From positions 1-20,598 of the forward strand of contig CANHGC010000002.1 of NCBI GenBank assembly GCA_947460045.1: 20,598 nucleotides of DNA, in the 5' to 3' direction. Shown here in pieces: positions 7,706 through 15,084 of the stretch. The notes beneath the pieces were generated by a model that did not search any database, was not told the DNA's origin, and saw only the letters and a list, made by a program, of their open reading frames with translations. Origin of the DNA: Bacteroidota bacterium (GTDB taxonomy: Bacteria; Bacteroidota; Bacteroidia; NS11-12g; UBA955). The position numbers and the translations under genes are program-made. Each line of letters starts with the position of its first letter. Position 1 is the first letter of the stretch.

Positions 7706-8107
7706 ATGAAAATGAATAAATTAAATAAGTTGGTGGTATTGGCCTCGGGTATGTTGTTTTTGGCAGCATGTGGCGGAGCTACCAAAGTGGCTGATTCAGC
7801 GGCTTCTGGGTCGCAAACTGCGGCGGTGCAAGAACAAGGTACGGCACCCCAGCCGAAGGCTGGAGAAACCATTGTTGTGGATGTACGCACGGTGGGAGAG
7901 TGGGATAACGACGGTCATGCCAATTGCTCTGTGAATATCCCCTTGGATCAATTGGAAGCCCGCATGGGTGAATTGAAAAAAGACCAAAAAGTGGTCTTGG
8001 TTTGCAGAAGTGGCGGTCGTGCAGGGACCGCAAAACAAATGCTTGAAGGTGCTGGTTTTACCCAAGTGGAAAACAAAGGCGCTTGGCAAAATATTGAGTG
8101 TAAATAA
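7706..8107 (+). CDS. Rhodanese-domain lipoprotein
   Basis: 133 aa from the ATG at 7706. The start is followed by a lipoprotein signal peptide ending in LAAC (C22), then a low-complexity Ala/Gln/Ser linker to about residue 50, then a small single rhodanese domain. The domain shows VVDVRTVGEWDNDGHA and the active loop VCRSGGRAG, with catalytic C100 as the sulfur acceptor. Single-domain rhodaneses of this kind pass sulfane sulfur between carriers. The lipid anchor puts it outside the cytoplasm, in the same compartment as the SoxB-like and TsdA-like proteins. It follows the YeeE pair by 10 nt and closes the sulfur island. Longer in-frame upstream starts exist but lie inside the previous gene and would bury the signal peptide, so they were not used. 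Confidence 0.87.
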   Translation: MKMNKLNKLVVLASGMLFLAACGGATKVADSAASGSQTAAVQEQGTAPQPKAGETIVVDVRTVGEWDNDGHANCSVNIPLDQLEARMGELKKDQKVVLVCRSGGRAGTAKQMLEGAGFTQVENKGAWQNIECK

Positions 8108-8134
8108 GTGTACTCGCGGGCTTTTGTGACTGTA

Positions 8135-8162
8135 TTGGATGGGTTGTTTTTGCCTATCTTTG
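8135..8162 (+). promoter_or_regulatory. Promoter of the His-rich protein and metal-efflux locus
   Basis: TTG at 8135-8137, a 17-nt spacer, then TATCTTTG (8155-8162), a full match to the Bacteroidota consensus TTG-N17/23-TAnnTTTG. The box ends 7 nt before the ATG at 8170, so the mRNA leader should be only a few bases. It lies in the 62-nt gap between the sulfur island and the metal-efflux genes and marks the boundary between them. Confidence 0.65.
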
Positions 8163-8169
8163 TGAGGCC

Positions 8170-8541
8170 ATGAAAGCCCGCTTGCTTTTAATAGTTTTTT
8201 TACTAACCCAAACCTCCTTGCAGCAATTGTGGGGCGCGGCGGCCTTGGTAGAACATTATTACGAGCACAATGCAGGGAAGGCAGAATTGCCCCTGATGGA
8301 TTTTTTGGTTAGACATTATACCGAAGCCCACGAACAAGATGGGCATCCCGAAAAAGATCATTCAATGCCATTCCACCATGCGGATGGTTCTTTGCAGTTG
8401 GGTTATTACACCCCACTGGATCAACGTTTGTCGGTTTTGAGCGTTACGCTCACCGATTCACATGAGCATCTTGGCAATCAGTATCAGTCATCGCCCTGCA
8501 CTGGGGTGATCACAGCGATATGGCAGCCGCCTCGTTTCTAA
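8170..8541 (+). CDS. Small secreted His-rich protein next to metal efflux genes, unknown function
   Basis: 123 aa. Residues 1 to about 24 form a signal peptide (MKARLLLIVFLL...WGAAA). The mature part begins LVEHYYEHN and carries histidines at 29, 33, 49, 54, 59, 64, 69 and 70, with nearby Asp and Glu, a composition that suggests metal binding. The pattern EHYYEHN...LMDFL..HY......D.DH.MPFH resembles a small Bacteroidota family I remember next to CusA/CzcA genes, but I know no established function or name for it. The C-terminal third is less distinctive and contains one Cys. The gene has its own promoter and sits 120 nt before the efflux pump. A periplasmic metal buffer, chaperone or sensor would fit; this is inference only. 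Confidence 0.75.
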   Translation: MKARLLLIVFLLTQTSLQQLWGAAALVEHYYEHNAGKAELPLMDFLVRHYTEAHEQDGHPEKDHSMPFHHADGSLQLGYYTPLDQRLSVLSVTLTDSHEHLGNQYQSSPCTGVITAIWQPPRF

Positions 8542-8577
8542 TTCATTGAATTTTATCATTGCGGTCTTTGATCCGCT

Positions 8578-8600
8578 GTGTGACGCTTTTTGCGTTACAC
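8578..8600 (+). terminator. Hairpin in the leader before the efflux pump gene (attenuator or terminator)
   Basis: GTGTGACGC (8578-8586) and GCGTTACAC (8592-8600) can form a 9-bp stem, with one G-U pair, closed by a TTTTT loop. A T-rich tract (roughly 8603-8620) follows. It is placed between the His-rich protein and the pump gene, so it could end the first transcript, attenuate the pump, or act as an operator. A smaller repeat GCGG...CCGC (8561-8576) sits just before it. The rest of the 120-nt gap shows no clear TAnnTTTG box. Confidence 0.4.
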
Positions 8601-8661
8601 AATCATTTTATTTTTTCTTGGCGTCCCAATGCGCACTCATTGGCATTAATTACACTACACG

Positions 8662-11600
8662 ATGTTGCAGAAAATTATCGCTTTTAGCGTAAAACAGAAA
8701 TTATTGGTAGCCCTGGGTGTTGTAGCCCTGATAGTTACCGGCGTATATCAACTCACAAAGTTGCCTATCGATGCGGTGCCTGACATCACCGACAATCAAG
8801 TGCAGCTCATTACTGTAGCCCCATCTTTGGGTGCTACCGACATAGAACGTTTGGTTACTGCTCCGGTTGAGCAAATTTGCCGGAACATACCCGGATTAAA
8901 AAATATGCGGAGTTTTTCTCGATTCGGGTTGTCGATCGTTACCCTCGTTTTTGAAGAAGATGTGGATGTTTATTGGGCTCGTCAGCAGGTTTCCGAGCGA
9001 TTGGTCGTGATCAATGCGCAAATTCCGAAAGGGGTTGGCCAGCCTCAAATGGCTCCCATTACTACGGGATTGGGGGAGATTTATCAGTATGTGTTACGTC
9101 CGGCCGAAGGCTATGAGAAACAATGGACACCCACGGAATTGCGCACATTGCAAGATTGGTTTGTGCGAAAGCAGTTACTCGGCGTAAAGGGGGTGGCTGA
9201 TGTGAGTAGTTATGGTGGGTATCAAAAGCAGTTTCAAGTGACGCTGAATCCCAACAAGTTGCAATCGGCGGGTGTGGGGGTGAATGAGGTGTTTGATGCG
9301 CTGAGCAAGGAGAACGCCAATACTGGCGGGAGTTATATAGAAAAAGGTCCGCAAGCGCTCTTTGTTCGCACTGAAGGCTTGCTCACGAATGCTGCTGAAA
9401 TTGGCAGCGTGGTGGTGAAGTTGGGTAGTGGCGGATTGCCCATCTTGGTAAAAGATGTTGCAACCATTGCCGAGGGATCTGCCACCCGTTATGGTGCGAT
9501 GTGCTACAATGCCGATGGTGAGGTTGCGGGTGCGGTGGTGATGATGTTGAAAGGGGCCAACAGCAATGAAGTGGTGGGTGCGGTGAAGGAGCGTGTGGCA
9601 GCCATTCAAAAGCAGTTGCCCAAGGGTGTAGTCATGGAAGCTTTTCTGGATCGGACCAAAATGGTGGACAACGCCATAGGTACCGTTGAGAAAAACTTGG
9701 CCGAAGGGGCTTTGATTGTTGTGCTGGTTTTGGTACTGGCCCTGGGCAGTTTGCGCGCTGGATTCGTTGTTGCCTCGGTGATTCCCTTGGCGATGTTGTT
9801 CGCCATTATTATGATGAACTTGTTTGGCGTTAGTGGTAATCTGATGAGTTTGGGCGCGTTGGATTTTGGACTGATCATCGATGGTGCGGTCATTATTGTT
9901 GAGGCGATTTTGCATCAGCTTTGGAAGAAGGATCACCAAGGGGCCATAGTGAAAGATCGGGATCAGGTGGTGGTGCAAAATGCGGGCCGGATGATGAATT
10001 CGGCGGTTTTCGGACAGTTGATTATCTTGGTGGTATATCTCCCAATTTTCTCGTTGGAAGGCATTGAAGGCAAGATGTTTAAACCCATGGCACAAACTGT
10101 GGCCTTTGCTTTGGTGGGCGCATTTATTCTGTCGCTTACCTATATTCCGATGATGTGTAGTTATTTCTTGCCCTTGCATCCGAGCAAAGGACAAGAGCGC
10201 AGCGAAAATATCGTGAAGAAGATCGAAAAGGCTTTTGAGCCCTTATTGCGTTGGGCCGTTGGCAAGGCACGATTGATCGTTATTTCATCGGCTGCATTGC
10301 TGTTAATTTCTTTGGTGGCTTTTTCAACCATTGGTGGTGAGTTTATCCCTGAATTGGAGGAAGGCGATTTTGCTGTTGAAACGCGTATCATGACGGGGAG
10401 CTCAGTGAAGGCTTCGATTGATTATACCCAACAAGCGGCCAAAATATTGTTGGATCGTTTTCCGGAAGTAGAAAAGGTGGTGACCAAAATTGGCAATGGT
10501 GAAATTCCAACAGACCCCATGCCCATGGAGGCCAGTGATATGATGGTGATTCTCAAGGATAAAAAAGATTGGGTGAGTGCTGAAACCTTTGAAGCGTTGG
10601 CAGAGAAAATGAGTGCCGCACTAGAGGAAGTGCCTGGGGTAACGGTTGGATTTCAATTCCCTGTTCAAATGCGCTTTAATGAGCTAATGACGGGCGCTAA
10701 GCAAGACGTGGTGTGCAAGATTTACGGTGCCAACATGGATTCTTTGTCGAAATTGGCTGTGCAATTGGGTGCCATTGCCTCCAACGTAGAGGGGGCTAAG
10801 GACGTATATGTAGAACAGGTGGGTGGTCAACCCCAAGTGGTGGTGAAATACAACCGTGGGAAGATGGCGCTCCATGGCATCAGAACCGAAACGTTGAACC
10901 AAGCCCTTGAAACCGCCTTCGCTGGCGCTACGGCGGGTCAGATATACGAAGACGAAAAGCGGTTCGATTTGGTGGTTCGACTAGATGCCAAGCACCGCAG
11001 CAATCAAGATGATGTGAGTGAATTGCCCATCAAAACAGAATCGGGTCAACTTATTCCGTTGAAAGAATTGGCCACAGTGTCTGTGATTGATGGCCCCAAT
11101 CAAATTCAGCGGGAGAATGCCCAGCGAAGAATCACTGTGGGCTTCAATGTGCGCGGTGCCGACGTGCAAACTGTGGTGGAGGCCCTGCAATCAAAGGTAA
11201 ATAAGCAAATGCGTATGCCGGCCGGTTACTCCTTGCACTACGGCGGCAGTTTTGAAAATCTTCAAAGCGCCAAGTCTAGATTGGCCATTGCAATTCCCGC
11301 GGCCTTACTACTAATTTGGATGTTGCTGTATTTCGCCTTCAGTTCCGTGCAGTACAGTTTGATCATTTTCTCGGCCATTCCACTGTCGCTCATTGGAGGG
11401 ATTTGGGGGTTGTTGCTTCGCGATATGCCCTTTTCGATTAGTGCGGGTATAGGCATGATTGCCCTGTTTGGTGTGGCGGTACTGAATGGTATTGTTTTGT
11501 TGGCCGAGTTTCGCCGACATCCATCGCCCACCAATTTGCAGGAACTCAAAGAACAAGTGGTTCAAAGTACCCTCACCCGGTTGAGGCCTGTGTTGATGAC

Positions 11601-13053
11601 GGCTTTGGTGGCCGCACTTGGATTTATGCCCATGGCGCTGAGTCACGGTGCGGGTGCGGAAGTGCAAAAGCCCTTGGCTACGGTGGTGATAGGCGGATTG
11701 ATCACGGCGACCTTGCTCACCTTGTTGTTATTGCCCACCTTGTACATCGCTCTGGAAAGACGCAAGTTCAAATTTGCCAATGCCAAAACGTTGGGTGTGC
11801 TGCTTGTGCTCTGCGCCTCACTGTTTGGTAACAGCCTACAAGCACAAACAAACCAAGCATTCCCCAAATTTCTCACTTTGGAGCAAGTGCTCGACAGTGC
11901 GGTACAACACAATAAGCAGTTGCATCAGTATCGTTTTCTTGCGGCATCTGCCGAGAAACAGGCGTTGAATAAACTGTCGCTGGATCCAATGGCCATTACG
12001 TTGGAGCGCGGACAGGTGAATTCGTGGTATCAGGATCAGAAATTGGGGGCATCGCAGGCCATCGCCATGCCGCAATATTATCGGGCGGAATACAGAAATA
12101 GAAAGTCAATGTCTGATGTCATGCGCTATCGTTATGGCATGAAAGAACTCGAAATAAAGCAGTCTGTGGCGATGCTTTTTCACCATTTGCAGCATACCCG
12201 TGAACAATTTGCGCTTTGGCATAACTTGGATTCCATGGCGAAGTTGAACTTGGAAAAAATGTCGCTGAGGCTTTTACAGGGCGATGTTGATGCGTTGGAA
12301 TTAAACGATGCCAAAAAGGTGGCGGCCGATGTGAACATGCGTTACAAGCAATTGCTGCAATTGTACGAATCCGATGCGCTGGAATTGGGGGCTTGGATGG
12401 GCTTGTCTGTGAAGGTTTATCCTGCTGCGGATGCCCAAAATTTGGCGGCTCCGGTTTCTGGTGGTGCGATGGTCCAAGGGACACTAAATTTGTTGAATTT
12501 GCCGGCCCAACGATTGGCTGAGGCCAATACGGCGATGAGTTATCAGGCATGGCAACTGGCGCGAGCGCAGCGATTGCCCTATTTTCAGATAGGTTGGGTA
12601 CAGCAGAGTTTTCAGGGGTATCAGCAATTGCCTGCTGGGGAGCGTTATTTTGGGCGCGAGATGCAATTTTCGCAGTATCAGCTAGGGCTGCGGGTGCCTG
12701 TTGTGGGTGGTGGATATCGCCGAAGGGCGGAAGGGTTGCGGATGGAATACCAAGCGGCGGCCATGGCCGAGCAATTTGTGGGTGAGCGAGCGAATTTGCG
12801 CTATGAGCAGTTGAAAATGGCTTTGGCGTTCTGGGACGGACAAATACAGCAATACCACGATGTACTCCTACCAGCAGCCAACGAACAACTCCGATTGCTG
12901 GGGTTACGGCGCGACAAAGGTGAAATCTCTGGTTTGGCTTGGGGGGTGTATTTGCGCGATGCGATGCAAACCCAAATCGATTACTATCAAACGGTTCACG
13001 AATGGGAATCGGTACAATTAGAACTTCAATATTTTAATCCCAACATACAATGA
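8662..13053 (+). CDS. czcA: CzcA-type heavy-metal RND pump fused to a TolC-like outer-membrane factor
   Basis: 1463 aa, against about 1040 for CzcA alone. Residues 1 to about 1038 are a complete RND pump: N-terminal span, porter domains, then the span-4 motif LDFGLIIDGAVIIVEA with D401, D407 and E414. This DFG...D...E pattern is that of divalent-cation pumps (Zn, Co, Cd, Ni) rather than the monovalent CusA pattern. EMR-like QMRFNELMTGAKQDV follows near 670. Residues about 1044-1061 form a signal-peptide-like hydrophobic segment ending NSLQA-Q. Residues about 1062-1463 are a TolC/OMF domain with long coiled-coil helices (LEQVLDSAVQHN; LRYEQLKMALAFWDGQIQQY). Fusions of this type are known in Bacteroidota. 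It overlaps the adaptor gene by ATGA. Proton-driven export of divalent metal from periplasm or cytoplasm is the expected role. Confidence 0.93.
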   Translation: MLQKIIAFSVKQKLLVALGVVALIVTGVYQLTKLPIDAVPDITDNQVQLITVAPSLGATDIERLVTAPVEQICRNIPGLKNMRSFSRFGLSIVTLVFEEDVDVYWARQQVSERLVVINAQIPKGVGQPQMAPITTGLGEIYQYVLRPAEGYEKQWTPTELRTLQDWFVRKQLLGVKGVADVSSYGGYQKQFQVTLNPNKLQSAGVGVNEVFDALSKENANTGGSYIEKGPQALFVRTEGLLTNAAEIGSVVVKLGSGGLPILVKDVATIAEGSATRYGAMCYNADGEVAGAVVMMLKGANSNEVVGAVKERVAAIQKQLPKGVVMEAFLDRTKMVDNAIGTVEKNLAEGALIVVLVLVLALGSLRAGFVVASVIPLAMLFAIIMMNLFGVSGNLMSLGALDFGLIIDGAVIIVEAILHQLWKKDHQGAIVKDRDQVVVQNAGRMMNSAVFGQLIILVVYLPIFSLEGIEGKMFKPMAQTVAFALVGAFILSLTYIPMMCSYFLPLHPSKGQERSENIVKKIEKAFEPLLRWAVGKARLIVISSAALLLISLVAFSTIGGEFIPELEEGDFAVETRIMTGSSVKASIDYTQQAAKILLDRFPEVEKVVTKIGNGEIPTDPMPMEASDMMVILKDKKDWVSAETFEALAEKMSAALEEVPGVTVGFQFPVQMRFNELMTGAKQDVVCKIYGANMDSLSKLAVQLGAIASNVEGAKDVYVEQVGGQPQVVVKYNRGKMALHGIRTETLNQALETAFAGATAGQIYEDEKRFDLVVRLDAKHRSNQDDVSELPIKTESGQLIPLKELATVSVIDGPNQIQRENAQRRITVGFNVRGADVQTVVEALQSKVNKQMRMPAGYSLHYGGSFENLQSAKSRLAIAIPAALLLIWMLLYFAFSSVQYSLIIFSAIPLSLIGGIWGLLLRDMPFSISAGIGMIALFGVAVLNGIVLLAEFRRHPSPTNLQELKEQVVQSTLTRLRPVLMTALVAALGFMPMALSHGAGAEVQKPLATVVIGGLITATLLTLLLLPTLYIALERRKFKFANAKTLGVLLVLCASLFGNSLQAQTNQAFPKFLTLEQVLDSAVQHNKQLHQYRFLAASAEKQALNKLSLDPMAITLERGQVNSWYQDQKLGASQAIAMPQYYRAEYRNRKSMSDVMRYRYGMKELEIKQSVAMLFHHLQHTREQFALWHNLDSMAKLNLEKMSLRLLQGDVDALELNDAKKVAADVNMRYKQLLQLYESDALELGAWMGLSVKVYPAADAQNLAAPVSGGAMVQGTLNLLNLPAQRLAEANTAMSYQAWQLARAQRLPYFQIGWVQQSFQGYQQLPAGERYFGREMQFSQYQLGLRVPVVGGGYRRRAEGLRMEYQAAAMAEQFVGERANLRYEQLKMALAFWDGQIQQYHDVLLPAANEQLRLLGLRRDKGEISGLAWGVYLRDAMQTQIDYYQTVHEWESVQLELQYFNPNIQ

Positions 13054-14285
13054 AAAACAATCAAATAGACTTCCAAGGAAGTACAATAAAAAACAAATTT
13101 TCACAGTTCATTCATTTTGGTAAAGTCCTGCATTTTGGTTTCCTCGCGTTGGTACTAGGTCTGCTATTCGCGGGTTGTGGCGGTAAAAATGGGGGCGATG
13201 CAACGGCTGCGGAAGTGGTTCAAACCGCCCAGTCCAAGGATACCTTGAAGTTGAATGCGAAGCAAGTGTCCAATGCGGGGATATCGGTTGGACCGGTTTC
13301 TGTGGGCGATGTAAGCACGGAGATCCAGTTGATGGGTGTGGTAGAAGCCTCCCCGCAGGGTAGGGTGTCTGTGGGTTCATTGCTTGGCGGTATGGTGAAA
13401 AAGATCGCTGTGAAAGCGGGAGATGTGGTGCGTGAGGGTCAAACTTTATGCGCCATTGAAAATCTCACTGTGGTGGATTGGCAAGAGGGGTATTTAACGG
13501 CCGAGGCCGACGGTTTTGTGTTGGCACAGGAGGCGGAGAGGCAAAAGGAGTTGTATCAGAACAAAGCGAGTAGCTTAAAGGTGTATCAGCAAGCCGAATC
13601 GGCATGGAAAGGAAACTTGGCCAAACGGGAGGCCTTATTGCAGCGATTGGGGTCGGTAGGTATCAGCAAAGAACAGGTGAAAAAGGGCATACAGCGATTG
13701 ATTTGGGTGAAATCATCATCGGCGGGGGTTGTGGAATCTGTGTTGGTGCATGAGGGGCAAACGGTGAGCGACAATGCCAATTTGGTGGAGGTGGTTAGCA
13801 ATTCGGGCGCACAGTGGGTGTTGTCTGGGTTTGAGGCCCAAACGAGTTTGGTGCGTGTGGGGATGAAGGTGGAAATGGGTCCCGCCGAAGGCGGGACATC
13901 CAGCGTGGTGAACGGCCGCGTAGCGGCCGTATCGCCCAGTATCCAATCAGATCGCACCTGGAAGATTTATTGCGCGCCACAATCCAAATTGGGCCGTGTT
14001 GATGGGGTACGTGTTGGACAAGCCATCAAAGGGAGGATCGCCGTGCAGTCGAACAATGCTTACTTGTTGCCTGAATCATCGGTTTTTCAGCGCGATGGTA
14101 AACATTTTTGCTTCGTGAAATCTATCTTGAATCAGGCCGATGTATACGTGCTTACCCCAATTGTGGTGGTGGGAAATCATGAGCAATCGGTGATCATAAG
14201 TAACCCGCCCAAAGATCCGGTGGTGCTAAAAGGTGCTTACAGTTTGTGGATGATGTGGGATGCCCAACAATCGGCTGAAGAATAA
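13050..14285 (+). CDS. czcB: RND efflux adaptor lipoprotein (CusB/CzcB membrane-fusion protein family)
   Basis: 411 aa. A long N-terminal segment leads to a hydrophobic stretch and lipobox FAGC (C43), so it is probably a lipid-anchored periplasmic protein. Next come a GVVEASPQGRVSVGSLLGGMVKKIAVKAGDVVREGQTLCAIE lipoyl/barrel-sandwich half near 108-150 (described here as key residues V-K-AGD-V-EGQ-L), a helical hairpin near 160-210, the second lipoyl half SSAGVVESVLVHEGQTV, and beta-barrel and proximal domains. The adaptor bridges pump and outer-membrane channel. The ATG overlaps the pump's TGA (ATGA), so the two are translationally coupled, giving a two-gene tripartite pump because the channel is fused to the pump. 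Two strong hairpins lie within its coding sequence at 13879-13930. Confidence 0.9.
   Translation: MKNNQIDFQGSTIKNKFSQFIHFGKVLHFGFLALVLGLLFAGCGGKNGGDATAAEVVQTAQSKDTLKLNAKQVSNAGISVGPVSVGDVSTEIQLMGVVEASPQGRVSVGSLLGGMVKKIAVKAGDVVREGQTLCAIENLTVVDWQEGYLTAEADGFVLAQEAERQKELYQNKASSLKVYQQAESAWKGNLAKREALLQRLGSVGISKEQVKKGIQRLIWVKSSSAGVVESVLVHEGQTVSDNANLVEVVSNSGAQWVLSGFEAQTSLVRVGMKVEMGPAEGGTSSVVNGRVAAVSPSIQSDRTWKIYCAPQSKLGRVDGVRVGQAIKGRIAVQSNNAYLLPESSVFQRDGKHFCFVKSILNQADVYVLTPIVVVGNHEQSVIISNPPKDPVVLKGAYSLWMMWDAQQSAEE
13879..13930. repeat. Two adjacent perfect 8-bp inverted repeats inside the adaptor gene
   Basis: GTCCCGCC-GAA-GGCGGGAC (13879-13897) and ACGGCCGC-GTA-GCGGCCGT (13912-13930) are each a perfect 8-bp stem with a 3-nt loop, separated by 14 nt. 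Both encode ordinary adaptor residues (around PAEGGT and GRVAAV), so they may be incidental, but both are GC-rich and would be stable in RNA. Confidence 0.6.
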
Positions 14286-14301
14286 AAATGCGGAAGGAAA
14301 C

Positions 14302-14330
14302 TGGCGTTATCCCAATAGCGGGTAGCGCCA
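14302..14330. terminator. Possible hairpin at the convergent end of the efflux and glycosyltransferase genes
   Basis: TGGCG (14302-14306) pairs with CGCCA (14326-14330), and inside it TA-T-CCC pairs with GGG-TA around an AATAGC loop, with one wobble and one bulge. It straddles the stop of the minus-strand glycosyltransferase in the 21-nt gap between convergent genes. On the minus strand a T-rich stretch follows further on. It could be a shared terminator, but the U-tract is not adjacent. Confidence 0.3.
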
Positions 14331-15047
14331 CAACTTCCATTTGTGCAGCCTGAATCGCACAGAAACGGCCAAGCAACCCAAGCCATATACCGCACTGTTG
14401 CTCAAATTGATCGAACTGGCCTCGGCGAAGTATTTGGTTGGACAGCTAACCTCGCCAATTTTGTAACCCTTGTTCACACATTGAGCCATGATTTGATTGT
14501 CGAAAAGGAAGTTGTCTGAGTTCAGGTCCCATCGAATCGATTCCAAAACCTCTCTTGAAAAAGCACGGTAACCCGTATGGTATTCCGATAATTTTTGGTC
14601 AATCAATATGTTTTGTGCCAATGTGAGAATGCGGTTGGCAATGTATTTTATCATCGGCATGCCACCTTCCAGCGCCCCTTTGCCCAAAATGCGTGAGCCT
14701 ATTACTACCGGATAAATGTCTGTGGCTACCAAATGCGCCATCGCGGGAATGAGCTTTGGCGTGTATTGATAATCGGGGTGAAGCATGATAACAATGTCGG
14801 CCCCCAGATCCAGCGCTTTCCGATAGCAACTCTTCTGATTTCCGCCGTAGCCCAAGTTTTTTTCGTGTTTGATCAAATGCTGGATGCCCAATTTTGCCCC
14901 AACCTCCAAGGTGTTATCGCCCCCGGCATCGTCTACCAAAACCACATCGTCTACCAAATCAAACGGGATTTCACGGTATGTCTGCTCCAGTGTGAGCGCT
15001 GCATTGTATGCTGGCAAAACCACAACCACTTTTTTCCCGTGAATCAT
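14307..15047 (-). CDS. Family 2 glycosyltransferase (dolichol-phosphate-mannose-synthase-like)
   Basis: 246 aa from the ATG complementary to 15045-15047. The GT-A fold is clear: [14 protein letters not shown] at the N-terminus, [11 protein letters not shown] (D39, D40) for nucleotide-sugar binding, [17 protein letters not shown], and HPDYQY (90-95), the acidic metal-binding motif position. It then has GSRILGKG and a C-terminal STG-type segment [16 protein letters not shown]. Enzymes of this group transfer a sugar from a nucleotide donor, often to a polyprenyl phosphate, at the inner face of the membrane. No membrane span is visible. A longer in-frame start at 15122 would overlap the trehalase gene and adds an unrelated 25-residue segment, so it was rejected. 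It lies 23 nt downstream of the trehalase gene but may have its own promoter. Acceptor and sugar unknown. Confidence 0.88.
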   Translation of the reverse strand: MIHGKKVVVVLPAYNAALTLEQTYREIPFDLVDDVVLVDDAGGDNTLEVGAKLGIQHLIKHEKNLGYGGNQKSCYRKALDLGADIVIMLHPDYQYTPKLIPAMAHLVATDIYPVVIGSRILGKGALEGGMPMIKYIANRILTLAQNILIDQKLSEYHTGYRAFSREVLESIRWDLNSDNFLFDNQIMAQCVNKGYKIGEVSCPTKYFAEASSINLSNSAVYGLGCLAVSVRFRLHKWKLWRYPLLG

Positions 15048-15051
15048 GCTG

Positions 15052-15084
15052 CGAAAATAAGGGATTGAGGTTAAGGTAGGGCAA
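15052..15084 (-). promoter_or_regulatory. Possible promoter of the glycosyltransferase gene
   Basis: On the minus strand TATTTTCG (complement of 15052-15059) matches TAnnTTTG at 7 of 8 positions and ends 4 nt before the ATG at 15047. A TTG (complement of 15082-15084) lies 22 nt further upstream. It overlaps the end of the trehalase gene. Confidence 0.4.

Noticed and set aside
9175..10194. Long open frame (339 codons) antisense to the efflux pump, and a 250-codon one antisense to the SoxB-like gene (1231-1983)
   Set aside because: Both lie wholly opposite clear conserved genes, encode His/Gln/Arg-rich sequence without domains, and have no promoter or neighbours in phase; they are by-products of codon bias.
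8662..13053. The 1463-aa pump/channel fusion as an assembly error
   Set aside because: The frame runs through the joint without ambiguity, the joint carries a sensible signal-like segment, and such fusions are known in Bacteroidota.
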